Shown: positions 8,223 through 17,773 of the stretch, one piece after another
Layout of the letters: each line of letters opens with the position of its first letter
Numbering within the stretch: the first letter of the stretch is position 1
Assembly (NCBI RefSeq): GCF_002744755.1
Contig: NZ_KZ319287.1
Coordinates: forward strand, 772,882 to 836,881
Source of the DNA: Leeuwenhoekiella nanhaiensis
Lineage (GTDB): Bacteria; Bacteroidota; Bacteroidia; Flavobacteriales; Flavobacteriaceae
Reading direction: 5' to 3'
DNA: 64,000 nucleotides
Program-made: the position numbers and the translations under genes
Notes under the pieces: generated by a model
The model's input: only the letters and a program-made list of their open reading frames with translations
The model's database searches: none
What the model was told of the DNA's origin: nothing

Positions 8223-9044
8223 GTGACTCTGGAGCAACTGGTAGAACAAATCAAAATTAAAAAGGCGGTACTTTGCGTGGGTCTTGATACCGATCTCGAT
8301 AAAATACCCAGGCATCTTTTGGAAGACGAAGATCCGATTTTTGCCTTCAACAAGGCGATTATTGATGCCACGCACCAGTACGCGGTTGCTTACAAGCCCA
8401 ATACTGCTTTTTATGAGGCCTACGGTTTAAAGGGGTGGGAGTCACTTGAGAAAACTATTAACTACCTCAATTCTGAATATCCGGAGTGTTTTACGATTGC
8501 AGATGCTAAGCGCGGAGATATAGGCAATACTTCAAGCCGCTATGCCAGGGCATTTTTTGAAGATCTGGGTTTTGACTCGGTAACAGTCGCCCCATATATG
8601 GGTAAAGATTCGGTGGAGCCTTTTTTGGCTTTCGCCGAAAAGTTTACCATAATGCTGGCGCTTACTTCAAATCCCGGAGCATTTGATTTTCAAACCCAGA
8701 AAATTGAAGCCGAAGAATTATATAAACGGGTTTTAAAAATCTCAAAAACCTGGGAACATAGCGAAAGATTGATGTATGTGGTTGGGGCCACAAAAGCCGA
8801 ATATCTAGCTGAAATACGGCAGATTATCCCTGAAGCCTTTCTGTTGGTTCCCGGAGTTGGAGCGCAGGGTGGAAGCGTTGACGAAGTATTCAAGTATGGT
8901 GCAACCCCAGATGCCGGACTACTTATCAATTCGTCCCGTGGTATTTTATATGCTTCCAATCAAAAGGATTTTGCTGAAGCTGCTGCTGCGGAAGCTCAAA
9001 AACTACAAAGTCAGATGGCCGCTCATATTGAGAAGTTGGGTTAA
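8223..9044 (+). CDS. pyrF: Orotidine 5'-phosphate decarboxylase (subfamily 2)
   Basis: Catalyses OMP to UMP, the last step of de novo pyrimidine synthesis. At 273 residues it matches the longer subfamily 2 enzymes. The active-site signature [10 protein letters not shown] spans 94-103, with catalytic Lys96; the N-terminal substrate region is CVGLDTDL (18-25) and the phosphate loop region includes VPGVGAQGG. The start is GTG at 8223, 18 bp after prfA; starting there gives the family-typical [14 protein letters not shown]. Its coupling to prfA is seen in many flavobacteria. Confidence 0.96.
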   Translation: MTLEQLVEQIKIKKAVLCVGLDTDLDKIPRHLLEDEDPIFAFNKAIIDATHQYAVAYKPNTAFYEAYGLKGWESLEKTINYLNSEYPECFTIADAKRGDIGNTSSRYARAFFEDLGFDSVTVAPYMGKDSVEPFLAFAEKFTIMLALTSNPGAFDFQTQKIEAEELYKRVLKISKTWEHSERLMYVVGATKAEYLAEIRQIIPEAFLLVPGVGAQGGSVDEVFKYGATPDAGLLINSSRGILYASNQKDFAEAAAAEAQKLQSQMAAHIEKLG

Positions 9045-9062
9045 AGTCCTAGCTTTGACCTT

Positions 9063-9848
9063 ATGAATGATCAATTGGGCCGGGTACTCACAATAACTTC
9101 TCCCCCACAGCGTATAGCTTTTCTGGTTCCCAGTCTCACAGAGCTTTTGGTTGATTTAGGCCTTGAAAAACGTCTGGTGGGAGTAACCAAGTTTTGTGTA
9201 CATCCTAAAGATTTACGGTCTAAAAAGACTGTGGTTGGAGGTACAAAAGCCATTCATGTCGATCGTGTCGCAGCGCTGCAACCTGATTTTATACTGTGCA
9301 ATAAAGAAGAAAATACTCCTGAGATTGTTGAAGCCTGCACCGCTCTGGCACCGGTTTACGTTTCAGATACCATAAGTTTTCAGGATGTCTATGCTTTGCT
9401 TGCTGATCTGGGTGAATTACTTGAGATTAAAGAGAAAACGAATCAGCTTACTCGTGATTTACAAAACCGAATTTCTGCTTGCCATAGAAAAACAGCCGCT
9501 CAGCCAAAACGCTCTGTGGCCTATGTGATTTGGAATGATCCGTTAATGGTAGCAGGCAATAACACTTTTATTAATACTATTCTCGATTTTTTGGGTTTCT
9601 CGAATGCTTTTGCCCACAAAAAAGAGCGATATCCGGTTATCGATCGAAATGAACTGAATGAGTTGGATTTAGTTTTGCTTTCATCGGAACCTTTTCCGTT
9701 TAAAGAAAGGCATATCGAATCTTTTAAGCAGTTTACTGATGCGAAGATTCTTTTGGTAGATGGCGAATACTTCAGTTGGTACGGTACCCGACTCTTAAAG
9801 GCTTTTGATTATTTTGATGAGTTGCTGAAAACTCTCAACAAAAATTAA
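9063..9848 (+). CDS. Helical-backbone metal receptor (BtuF/FhuD-like)
   Basis: A 261-residue protein with the two-lobe, long-helix fold of the periplasmic receptors of cobalamin and siderophore importers. Landmarks are VPSLTELLVDLGLEKRLVGVTKFC (21-44), VDRVAALQPDFILCNKEEN (about 75-93) and the C-terminal lobe with ILLVDGEYFSWYGTRLL. Unlike transport receptors it has no signal peptide or lipobox: the ATG at 9063 leads straight into the mature fold. No permease or ATPase gene is adjacent. A cytosolic ligand-binding role is therefore possible. It is third in the prfA-pyrF operon and convergent with the PfkB gene. Confidence 0.8.
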   Translation: MNDQLGRVLTITSPPQRIAFLVPSLTELLVDLGLEKRLVGVTKFCVHPKDLRSKKTVVGGTKAIHVDRVAALQPDFILCNKEENTPEIVEACTALAPVYVSDTISFQDVYALLADLGELLEIKEKTNQLTRDLQNRISACHRKTAAQPKRSVAYVIWNDPLMVAGNNTFINTILDFLGFSNAFAHKKERYPVIDRNELNELDLVLLSSEPFPFKERHIESFKQFTDAKILLVDGEYFSWYGTRLLKAFDYFDELLKTLNKN

Positions 9849-9856
9849 CGTGTGCC

Positions 9857-10843
9857 TTATTTATCAGTGGCGTAACTGGATTCCCGAATAGCTTCAGTCT
9901 CTTCTGCAGTTTTAAAAACATCCCAGCCTTTACCCTGTGTGCGTCTTGCTCCTAAAATATTAGCGTACTGAGCAGCCCGCACAGGATCATTGTATTTTGC
10001 AAAGCCATAAGCGAGTCCGCCGGCAAAACTGTCTCCGCAGCCGGTGGTGTCTACAACTTTATCAACCTTAATAGAAGGAATCCAGTCTTTTTTAACCTTC
10101 CCGTCCTGCATATGGTAAAGAATACAGCCCCGCGAATCCATAGTGACGTAGAAATAGGAAACGCCTTTTTTCAAAACGTGTTCAGCCAGGTCATCCAGGT
10201 GTTCTGTTGCGTTTTCGTCGTAAATAGAGGGGATTTCGTGCTCATATTCTCTTGCGAAAGACATGCACTGGGACTCCTCAAGATTCATTTTAAGCACGTC
10301 TATGTAAGGTAACCATTCATCCCGGTCAACCCAGAATTTTCTATGACGGTGCCCTTTGACATCCATCGCGGTTGTTGCGCCGTGCGCATCAAAAATAATT
10401 TTGCCTTTGCTGTGCTTTTTGATGTGCTTCAACGTGCTCAGGCTGATTTCAAAATCAGTAATCGGCACAAAAACAAAAGCATCAGCATCCAAATGTTGTT
10501 TTATATGCTTCGGGCGTATGGGATTCATACAGGCAAGCTGCTTTTCTTCCCGATTGTTTTGATCTTTAAAATCGAGTAAAATAACAGTGCCCCGGTCTTC
10601 TTTACTGTTTATACCTTCGAGACTTACATTCCTAAATGCCTCAAATTCCTTGGCAATTCCGGCTTCATCTTTTTGATGAATATTGGTGACCGGCACTACA
10701 CTGCCTTCATCTGCCAGCAGTTTTGATAAGGCAATTACCGGGTGTGTAACACAACCGTAGCGCATAATGATGTCATTTTCATACGTTGAAATGGTATCCC
10801 TTGGGATGGGGCCTGCTACAACTATTTTTAAAGGCTTACTCAT
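9857..10843 (-). CDS. PfkB-family carbohydrate kinase
   Basis: Predicted cytosolic sugar or nucleoside kinase of the ribokinase/PfkB family, 328 residues from the ATG at 10843. An upstream in-frame ATG at 10867 would add eight residues and run into the preceding gene, so it is less likely. The C-terminal PfkB signature is DTTGCGDSFAGGLAYG, with GCGD at 268-271. The Asp is the catalytic base, and Cys replaces the more usual Ala of GAGD. The N-terminal GPIPRDT differs from the ribokinase GxxxxD pattern, and the substrate cannot be read from sequence. It lies 7 bp after the DUF4197 lipoprotein gene and is probably co-transcribed. Confidence 0.85.
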   Translation of the reverse strand: MSKPLKIVVAGPIPRDTISTYENDIIMRYGCVTHPVIALSKLLADEGSVVPVTNIHQKDEAGIAKEFEAFRNVSLEGINSKEDRGTVILLDFKDQNNREEKQLACMNPIRPKHIKQHLDADAFVFVPITDFEISLSTLKHIKKHSKGKIIFDAHGATTAMDVKGHRHRKFWVDRDEWLPYIDVLKMNLEESQCMSFAREYEHEIPSIYDENATEHLDDLAEHVLKKGVSYFYVTMDSRGCILYHMQDGKVKKDWIPSIKVDKVVDTTGCGDSFAGGLAYGFAKYNDPVRAAQYANILGARRTQGKGWDVFKTAEETEAIRESSYATDK

Positions 10844-10850
10844 AATTTTT

Positions 10851-11552
10851 TTAATCTTGAAGTGCAAAAACCCGTTTTAACAAAGCAGTAGTGCGCGCGG
10901 CAAAATTGTTGCGAATATCTTTTTCCTCTACAGCGATCATCGTATAAACACCCTTTAAGGCTTCATTGGTGACATAATCAGTGAGGTCAGGGTTAACGTC
11001 ATTGGTAAGGGGTAAAGCATTATAACGGGTAATCAAATCAGTCCAAATTCTATCGGCACCTACTTTGCTAAACGAATTTTGAATCACGGGATTGAATTTG
11101 GCATACAGCGCAGTCTGTGTCCGGTTTTGCAGATAACTGGTAGCTGCGGTGTCGTTGCCCAGCAGTATATTTTTAGCATCGGTAAAGGTGATGCCTTTTA
11201 CAGCATCCACAAAAATAGGAGTTGCTTCACTCACGGCATCTTCGGCAGCACGGTTAAGTACCTTCAAACCCTCATCAGCCAGACTGCCTAATCCCACATT
11301 TCTAAGGGTGCGATCTACTTTTTGAAGTTCTTCGGGTAATAGTATTTTTACAAGCTGATTGCCGTAAAAACCGTCTTTCTGGGTGAGCTTGCTTACCTGT
11401 TTTTCGATTCCAAAATCAAGTGCCTGACGCAGACCGCTGGCGATGGTGGCATTATCTACGCCCACCTGATTGGGCAGGCTGTCTACAACAGATTGCAATT
11501 CGGCGCAGGCGCTTAACGTAAGTATACAAACAAGGGCTATTATTTTTTTCAT
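10851..11552 (-). CDS. DUF4197 family lipoprotein
   Basis: A 233-residue envelope protein. The lipoprotein signal MKKIIALVCILTLSAC places the lipidated Cys at 16. The body is all-helical and matches the conserved DUF4197 layout: a GLRQALDFGIEKQVSKLTQKDGF opening, a middle LPEELQKVDRTLRNVGLG block, and a C-terminal EALKGVYTMIAVEEKDIRNN segment with ATTALLKRVF. The biochemical role of DUF4197 is unknown. It precedes the PfkB kinase on the same strand by 7 bp. A hairpin TTTTCGC-TAAC-GCGAAAA lies in the spacer upstream of its start. Confidence 0.85.
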   Translation of the reverse strand: MKKIIALVCILTLSACAELQSVVDSLPNQVGVDNATIASGLRQALDFGIEKQVSKLTQKDGFYGNQLVKILLPEELQKVDRTLRNVGLGSLADEGLKVLNRAAEDAVSEATPIFVDAVKGITFTDAKNILLGNDTAATSYLQNRTQTALYAKFNPVIQNSFSKVGADRIWTDLITRYNALPLTNDVNPDLTDYVTNEALKGVYTMIAVEEKDIRNNFAARTTALLKRVFALQD

Positions 11553-11661
11553 GAAAAAGTCTAAATACTTGATTTTTAGTTTTCGCTAACGCGAAAAGCA
11601 AACAGGAGTGATCCTGCCTATTCTGAGTTAAGTTAAGCTATTCTCTTAAGATTAAAAAACC

Positions 11662-12516
11662 TTAGGCAAAAATCACTGTTTTGTTGCCGTAGACCAGAAC
11701 CTTGTGCTCAATATGCGCTTTGATCGCGCGGGCGAGTACTACTTTTTCCAGATCGCGGCCTTTTAAAATGAAATCCTGTACCGAATGTACGTGAGAAACC
11801 CGAACGATTTCCTGCTCGATGATTGGGCCTTCGTCTAAATCTGCCGTGACGTAGTGGCTGGTGGCACCTATGATTTTCACCCCGCGTTCAAAAGCGGCGT
11901 GATAAGGCTTGGCACCGATGAATGCCGGAAGAAACGAATGGTGAATGTTAATAATCTGGTGTTTGAACTGCGACACAAAATCATTGGAAACAATCTGCAT
12001 ATAGCGGGCCAGGACAATCAAATCGATTTTGTTATCGCGTATGATGCGTATTTGTTCTGCTTCGGCCGCTGCCTTGGTTGTTTTAGTAACCGGAATGTGC
12101 TTAAATGGAATATCAAAACGTTTAGCCACGATCTCTAAGTCTGGATGGTTGCTGATGATGAGCGGGATTTCTACTTCCAGTTCTCCTGAAGCATTTCGCC
12201 CTAAAAGATCATAAAGGCAATGATCGTACTTCGATACAAAGAGGGCCAGTCGAGGTTTATGCAGCGCATCATAGAGCTGGTATTTCAGCTGGTAATCGGC
12301 CTCAAACTGGTCAACAAATTGCTTTTCAAATTGCGCCAGGCTAAAATCGGGTTCGTCAAACTCAGCTTCAACCCTCATAAAAAACACCCGTTCCTCTCGA
12401 TCTACGTGTTGATCGAGATACACGATGTTTCCTTGTTTTTCTAAAATAAACTGCGTGATGGTGGTTACAATCCCTTTGCGGTCAGGGCAATTGATTAAAA
12501 GCGTAATTTTCTGCAT
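11662..12516 (-). CDS. purU: Formyltetrahydrofolate deformylase
   Basis: Hydrolyses 10-formyl-THF to formate and THF, balancing one-carbon pools and supplying formate for purine synthesis. The 284-residue product has an N-terminal ACT regulatory domain (1-80; ITLLINCPDRKGIV) and a C-terminal formyltransferase-fold domain. The latter carries NIHHSFLPAF (190-199), with the active-site His, and the conserved Asp in TADLDEGPII (Asp228). Length and domain order are typical. Monocistronic: 109 bp separate it from the DUF4197 gene and it diverges from icmF. Confidence 0.96.
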   Translation of the reverse strand: MQKITLLINCPDRKGIVTTITQFILEKQGNIVYLDQHVDREERVFFMRVEAEFDEPDFSLAQFEKQFVDQFEADYQLKYQLYDALHKPRLALFVSKYDHCLYDLLGRNASGELEVEIPLIISNHPDLEIVAKRFDIPFKHIPVTKTTKAAAEAEQIRIIRDNKIDLIVLARYMQIVSNDFVSQFKHQIINIHHSFLPAFIGAKPYHAAFERGVKIIGATSHYVTADLDEGPIIEQEIVRVSHVHSVQDFILKGRDLEKVVLARAIKAHIEHKVLVYGNKTVIFA

Positions 12517-12680
12517 AATATGGTGATGCGGTTAGTTACAACCTGTATTTTTAGCCGATGTTTTGATTAAAGCTAATCTAGAAAATTACCTTCCAATTTA
12601 GAATATTAATACTGTAAAATAAATGCTATTTAGGTAGCAATTATTTAATTTAGTAGCCTCTGTAAAGTAAAATATTACGA

Positions 12681-15600
12681 ATGAATCAAATTAAGCCCTA
12701 TTCGCCTACTCATAAAGTACGTATTGTAACCGCAGCCTCACTATTTGACGGTCACGATGCTGCCATCAACATCATGCGCCGCATCATTCAGTCTACCGGG
12801 GTCGAAGTCATTCACCTGGGCCATGACCGCAGCGTGGAGGAGGTGGTTAATACGGCTATTCAAGAAGATGTGCAGGCAATCGCCATGACTTCGTATCAGG
12901 GCGGACACACCGAATATTTTAAATATATGTATGACCTGCTTCAGAAGAAAGGAGCGGGGCATATTAAAATTTTCGGCGGTGGTGGCGGTGTGATCCTTCC
13001 CGAAGAGATCGAGGAGTTGATGAATTATGGCATTACCCGCATTTATGCACCCGATGATGGTCGCGAAATGGGTTTGCAGGGAATGATTAATGATTTGGTG
13101 GAGAAAGCCGACTTTAAAACGGAAGCCTCAGCTTTACCGGAGGCTGCTGAAATTCCGAAGAAACTAAAAGAAAAAGACGTAAATACAATAGCACGCCTGA
13201 TTTCGCTGGCGGAAAATGATCACGATGCTTTTAAAAGCTACTTTGAATGGAAAAATCAAAGCAAGAGCACTCCTGTCTTGGGAATTACCGGGACCGGTGG
13301 CGCCGGTAAATCATCATTGGTTGACGAACTCGTACGTCGTTTTCTGACCGATTTCCCTGAGAAAACCCTTGGGATTGTGTCTGTCGATCCTTCAAAACGG
13401 AAAACCGGCGGAGCACTCCTAGGTGATCGAATTCGAATGAATGCGATTAATTCACCAAGGGTGTATATGCGTTCGCTGGCGACCCGTCAGAGCAATCTGG
13501 CCCTTTCAAAACACGTGCAGGAAGCGGTTGAAGTGCTTAAAGCGGCTGAGTATGATTTGATTATCCTGGAGACCAGTGGTATTGGTCAGAGCGATACCGA
13601 AATCCTGGATCACAGTGATGTCTCGTTGTATGTGATGACGCCTGAGTTTGGTGCGGCCACCCAGCTCGAGAAAATCGATATGCTTGATTTTGCAGATTTG
13701 GTAGCCATCAACAAGTTCGATAAGCGCGGAGCGCAGGATGCCTTGCGTGACGTAAAAAAACAATATATGCGCAATCATCAATTGTGGGATACTCCGCAGG
13801 ATGATTTGCCCATTTACGGCACTATCGCCAGCCAGTTTAACGATCCCGGAATGAATCGCCTGTACAAAGCGATTATGGATGCGTTGGCCACCAAAACCAA
13901 TGCCGGTCTGAAAAGCACGTTTGAGATCAGTGATGAGATGTCTGAAAAGATATTTGTGATCCCCCCGGCACGTACGCGCTACCTTTCAGAAATTGCCGAA
14001 AACAACCGCAGCTATGACGCTACCGCAGTTTCGCAAAGTGCCGTGGCACAAAAGCTTTTTGGTATTTATAAAACCATTGAAACAATTACCGGTAAAGTGC
14101 CTGATCTGGATAAAGCAGGTCTTGTTTTGGAGGAAGATTTACAGGAAGGTGATTTGGCTAAACTTTTATTGGCCGAATTTGATAAACTCAAAATGGATCT
14201 CGATCCCTACAATTGGGAAGTGATTACCGGCTGGGAAGAGAAAGTCAACCGTTATAAAAATCCGGTTTATACCTTTAAGGTAAGGGACAAAGAAATTAAA
14301 ATAGATACGCATACCGAATCGCTTTCCCATCAGCAAATTCCTAAAGTGGCTTTGCCAAAATATGAGGCCTGGGGTGATGTTTTAAAGTGGGTATTGCAGG
14401 AAAACGTACCGGGAGAGTTCCCATATACGGCCGGACTATATCCTTTTAAACGTACCGGCGAAGATCCTACCCGAATGTTTGCGGGCGAGGGTGGACCCGA
14501 GCGTACCAACCGCCGTTTTCATTATGTGAGTATGGGTTTGCCTGCAAAGCGCCTTTCTACGGCTTTTGACAGTGTGACGCTTTACGGTAATGACCCCGAT
14601 CACCGTCCTGATATTTACGGAAAAATTGGGAATGCCGGGGTTTCTATCTGCTGTCTGGATGATGCCAAGAAGCTGTATTCGGGCTTTGATCTGTCAAACC
14701 CGATGACTTCGGTGAGTATGACCATAAACGGGCCGGCGCCTATGTTGCTGGGCTTTTTTATGAATGCGGCAATCGATCAGGCTTGTGAGAAATATATTAA
14801 GGAAAACGGGCTGGAAGATGAGGTTGAGGCAAAGCTGAAAGCAAACTACGACGACAAAGGCCTGGAGCGTCCCAAATACCAGAATTTTTCTACAGAAGTC
14901 AAACAGGCGGAAGGGACCTTGCCGGAAGGAAACAACGGCTTGGGACTTATGCTGCTGGGTATTACCGGAGATCAGGTTTTGCCAAAAGCCGTTTATGAAA
15001 AAATCAAAGCTGAAACCATCAGTCAGGTGCGAGGCACCGTACAGGCCGATATTTTAAAGGAAGATCAGGCGCAAAACACCTGTATTTTTTCTACGGAATT
15101 CGCGCTACGTCTGATGGGTGATGTGCAGGAATATTTCATCGAAAACCAGATCCGTAATTTCTACTCGGTTTCCATTTCGGGTTATCACATTGCAGAAGCG
15201 GGTGCGAACCCCATCACCCAACTGGCATTTACACTGGCAAACGGTTTTACCTACGTGGAATATTACCTGAGCCGTGGGATGGATATTAATAAATTTGGTC
15301 CCAACCTTTCGTTTTTCTTTAGCAACGGGATTGATCCGGAATATGCGGTGATTGGGCGTGTGGCGCGTAAGATTTGGGCGAAAGCCTTGAAGCTTAAATA
15401 CGGTGCCAACTCCAGAGCGCAAATGCTGAAGTATCACATACAGACTTCGGGTCGCTCGCTGCACGCGCAGGAAATTGACTTTAACGACATACGCACCACC
15501 TTACAGGCGCTTTATGCGATTTACGACAATTGTAATTCGCTGCATACCAATGCCTACGATGAGGCGATTACCACGCCAACTGAAGAAAGCGTACGCCGTG

Positions 15601-16130
15601 CGATGGCGATACAGTTGATTATCAATAAGGAATTGGGTCTGGCTAAAAATGAAAATCCTATTCAGGGTGCTTTTATTATTGAAGAACTAACCGACCTGGT
15701 GGAAGAAGCTGTATTGCTTGAATTTGATCGTATTACTGAAAGAGGCGGAGTACTTGGTGCGATGGAAACCATGTACCAGCGCAGTAAAATACAGGAAGAA
15801 AGTTTGTATTATGAAACCCTGAAGCATAACGGGGAATTCCCGATTATCGGGGTGAATACCTTTCTGAGCAGCACGGGTTCGCCCACCGTAAAACCTATGG
15901 AAGTCATCAGAGCTACCGAAGCTGAAAAGCAGGCGCAAATAAAAACCCTGACGCAGCTACACAAGGCTTATGAAGACAAAGCCCAAAAAGCGTTGGAAGG
16001 CATACAAAACGCGGCAATTCAGAACGAAAATATCTTTGAACACCTGATGGAAGCCACCAAGGTTTGCTCTTTAGGTCAAATAACCAGTGCTCTTTTTGAA
16101 GTAGGAGGGCAGTATAGGAGAAATATGTAA
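12681..16130 (+). CDS. icmF: Fused isobutyryl-CoA mutase (IcmF)
   Basis: Adenosylcobalamin enzyme that interconverts isobutyryl-CoA and n-butyryl-CoA (some homologues act on pivalyl- or isovaleryl-CoA), with its own G-protein chaperone in one 1,149-residue chain. In order it has: a B12-binding domain with FDGHDAA (His25, lower cobalt ligand) and the glycine-rich [10 protein letters not shown] and FGGGGGV; a MeaB-like GTPase with P-loop GTGGAGKSS (204-212) and NKFD (344-347); then a TIM-barrel mutase domain from about 560 with TAGLYPFKR. The fusion order B12, GTPase, mutase distinguishes it from methylmalonyl-CoA mutase. It is single in its operon, so substrate and product pathways must be elsewhere. 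The ATG at 12681 precedes the conserved N-terminus. Confidence 0.95.
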   Translation: MNQIKPYSPTHKVRIVTAASLFDGHDAAINIMRRIIQSTGVEVIHLGHDRSVEEVVNTAIQEDVQAIAMTSYQGGHTEYFKYMYDLLQKKGAGHIKIFGGGGGVILPEEIEELMNYGITRIYAPDDGREMGLQGMINDLVEKADFKTEASALPEAAEIPKKLKEKDVNTIARLISLAENDHDAFKSYFEWKNQSKSTPVLGITGTGGAGKSSLVDELVRRFLTDFPEKTLGIVSVDPSKRKTGGALLGDRIRMNAINSPRVYMRSLATRQSNLALSKHVQEAVEVLKAAEYDLIILETSGIGQSDTEILDHSDVSLYVMTPEFGAATQLEKIDMLDFADLVAINKFDKRGAQDALRDVKKQYMRNHQLWDTPQDDLPIYGTIASQFNDPGMNRLYKAIMDALATKTNAGLKSTFEISDEMSEKIFVIPPARTRYLSEIAENNRSYDATAVSQSAVAQKLFGIYKTIETITGKVPDLDKAGLVLEEDLQEGDLAKLLLAEFDKLKMDLDPYNWEVITGWEEKVNRYKNPVYTFKVRDKEIKIDTHTESLSHQQIPKVALPKYEAWGDVLKWVLQENVPGEFPYTAGLYPFKRTGEDPTRMFAGEGGPERTNRRFHYVSMGLPAKRLSTAFDSVTLYGNDPDHRPDIYGKIGNAGVSICCLDDAKKLYSGFDLSNPMTSVSMTINGPAPMLLGFFMNAAIDQACEKYIKENGLEDEVEAKLKANYDDKGLERPKYQNFSTEVKQAEGTLPEGNNGLGLMLLGITGDQVLPKAVYEKIKAETISQVRGTVQADILKEDQAQNTCIFSTEFALRLMGDVQEYFIENQIRNFYSVSISGYHIAEAGANPITQLAFTLANGFTYVEYYLSRGMDINKFGPNLSFFFSNGIDPEYAVIGRVARKIWAKALKLKYGANSRAQMLKYHIQTSGRSLHAQEIDFNDIRTTLQALYAIYDNCNSLHTNAYDEAITTPTEESVRRAMAIQLIINKELGLAKNENPIQGAFIIEELTDLVEEAVLLEFDRITERGGVLGAMETMYQRSKIQEESLYYETLKHNGEFPIIGVNTFLSSTGSPTVKPMEVIRATEAEKQAQIKTLTQLHKAYEDKAQKALEGIQNAAIQNENIFEHLMEATKVCSLGQITSALFEVGGQYRRNM

Positions 16131-16661
16131 GCAGGATACCAAGATTTTAAAGCGCAAGCGCATAAAATCTTGAGTATATCGCTTACCCTGAGCGAAGCCG
16201 AAGGGTCGTCGCTCTTTCAATCTGATTTTTTTTTAGTCGTTTAAAGGTTTCTTTAAAAGAAGGCTTTGCCGCAGGAAATAGTGTGCGAATCGCTTACCCT
16301 GAGCGAAGCCGAAGGATTTTTTTGGTTATGACAAACTTTTGTTTGGGAGATAATGCAGATAAAATTTCGAGTATATCGCTTATTCCAAGCGAAGCCGAAG
16401 GGTTTTTAAATTCTTATTTGAAATGAAATTCAGACCTCACAGGTTTTTAAAACCTGTGAGGTCTTTTTTTTTAACTGGAATTATTCTTGTAAACCCGCGT
16501 GAGGGATAGTAGCGGAAATCCTGTTTTTGCTTTCAGGCAAAAATAGATTGCAGCGTATAGCCCGACCCGCAGGGGCACGCCCAAATGCAAAACAGTAGAC
16601 TTCGTACTATTGATTCCGGGGTCTAATGTCTAAAATCTATAGTCTCAAGTCTCCCATCTAT
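16131..16661. repeat. Repeat-rich intergenic spacer after icmF
   Basis: This 531-bp gap holds no plausible gene. It carries a 45-bp unit at 16162-16206 and again at 16359-16403, with a shorter copy of its core (CGCTTACCCTGAGCGAAGCC) at about 16291-16315. It ends in a 33-bp near-perfect palindrome with T-run (16432-16472). The remainder (16480-16650) has no structure I can name. Confidence 0.75.
16432..16472 (+). terminator. Palindromic terminator-like repeat (GACCTCACAGG family, copy 1)
   Basis: Arms AGACCTCACAGGTTTT (16432-16447) and AAAACCTGTGAGGTCT (16449-16464), followed by eight or more T. The same arms recur at 50367-50405, so it is a dispersed element that can also act as a terminator. 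Confidence 0.75.
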
Positions 16662-17186
16662 CTAATCCTCAAAATCAAAATCATCGGGATCGAAGGGTAT
16701 ATCGTCATCCGGGTCGGGATCGTCGTAGTTCACTCCCGGCGGATTAAACAAGCCCCAGCGGTCTATGATGTAATTCCACGGGTCAAAAGTCTGCACCCAC
16801 TGAGCAAATAAAACCCGGAAATGCTCAATCTCGTCGCGCAGTAAATCGAGGTATTCGGTTTCTTTAAAGCCATACATCTCGAGTCCGGTCATATGTGTGG
16901 CGAGTTCGCGGGCGCACTTGCGTATGATTGCGGCCTTTTCCATTTTGATGTCGTATAGATCGCAGTTCCACGCGCCGGCAATCTTCGCAGGGATGATCGA
17001 AGCATCTTCGCGTATGTATATTGCGTGGCTACGCAGAATTTCCTGCTCTTCAGGCGTGTCGCTCTGCAGTTCGTAGGACGAGGCGATTTCGGCAATTCGG
17101 TTGGCCAGCTTTAAAATTTCGTAAGCTTTCTGGTAAAGCGGGCTAAAACGGTAATCCTCATAAGGAGTATCATCTTCTGAAGACAT
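16662..17186 (-). CDS. Conserved hypothetical helical protein with acidic tail
   Basis: A 174-residue soluble protein without signal peptide. The first 130 residues are predicted helical: SPLYQKAYEILKLANRIAEIAS (about 15-36), then REDASIIPAKIAGAWNCDLYDI (59-80), KAAIIRKCARELATHMTGLEMYG, and LRDEIEHFRVLFAQWVQTFDPWN. The tail, after IIDRWGLFNPPG, is strikingly acidic and built of Asp/Pro (DDPDPDDDIPFDPDDFDFED). Helix order and the SIIPAKIAG stretch recall small four-helix-bundle proteins such as the 23S rRNA intervening-sequence/Avd group, but this is only a resemblance. The next gene (17277-17660) encodes a shorter relative without the acidic tail. Function unknown. Confidence 0.75.
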   Translation of the reverse strand: MSSEDDTPYEDYRFSPLYQKAYEILKLANRIAEIASSYELQSDTPEEQEILRSHAIYIREDASIIPAKIAGAWNCDLYDIKMEKAAIIRKCARELATHMTGLEMYGFKETEYLDLLRDEIEHFRVLFAQWVQTFDPWNYIIDRWGLFNPPGVNYDDPDPDDDIPFDPDDFDFED

Positions 17187-17276
17187 GATTTTTGGATTTT
17201 TTGCTGTATCCCTAAAATAGGGTTTTCTTAAGGAATAGACAGAGGCGGGCGTGGAAAAATAAAAAGGAATTCTGCT

Positions 17277-17660
17277 TTATAGCGTCATCATCCACTTGCG
17301 CTGCAGTCTGCGGAATTTACGCAACTCGATTCTAAGGATGTTGAGAAAATCTTTACCGTTGCTTTCGGCACGCTCCAGGCGCTCGCAAGTGCTGTACAGG
17401 CGAGCCGTAAGTCGTTCTAACGAGGCTGCGTAACGCAGGCGGTCATCCTGAAAAACCTGACTTTCGGCTTTCAATATTTCGGGTGCCAGGGAGTCTGAGT
17501 CCCGAACGATATCTCCGGAAAAGTAGACGTACGGATTCTCGCTTCCATTGCTTTGCAACGGAGCTAAATCGTAAACCAGATAGCTTGAAATAGAGCGCGA
17601 TAGCTTCAGAATTTCCTGTGCCTGGTTGTACAGTTTACTATTTAACGGAGTGTATCTCAT
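17277..17660 (-). CDS. Conserved hypothetical helical protein, shorter paralogue
   Basis: About 127 residues, mostly helical, no signal peptide. It aligns by eye with its downstream neighbour: NSKLYNQAQEILKLSRSISSYL corresponds to SPLYQKAYEILKLANRIAEIA, and FLNILRIELRKFRRLQRKWMMTL corresponds to YLDLLRDEIEHFRVLFAQWVQTF. It lacks the neighbour's acidic tail and ends in a basic helix, so one member is acidic and one basic. The ATG at 17660 is preferred to the GTG five codons upstream. The two genes are 90 bp apart and probably one transcription unit, divergent from the Lrp gene. Function unknown. Confidence 0.65.
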   Translation of the reverse strand: MRYTPLNSKLYNQAQEILKLSRSISSYLVYDLAPLQSNGSENPYVYFSGDIVRDSDSLAPEILKAESQVFQDDRLRYAASLERLTARLYSTCERLERAESNGKDFLNILRIELRKFRRLQRKWMMTL

Positions 17661-17732
17661 AATTTTAAAACTCACTCAAATTTACCTGAATTCACAGAGT
17701 TTTGTATGTAGTAATTAAATTTTAGATGTACA

Positions 17733-17755
17733 TTTACTTTAAAATTTAAAGTAAA
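17733..17755. promoter_or_regulatory. Perfect palindrome, candidate Lrp operator
   Basis: Arms TTTACTTTAAA (17733-17743) and TTTAAAGTAAA (17745-17755) around one central base, ending 18 bp before the lrp-type start. AT-rich dyads of this sort are typical binding sites of Lrp/AsnC proteins, which commonly repress their own genes. It also lies in the divergent promoter region of the helical hypothetical gene at 17277-17660. Confidence 0.6.
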
Positions 17756-17773
17756 AATGCTTTTTTATTTAAA

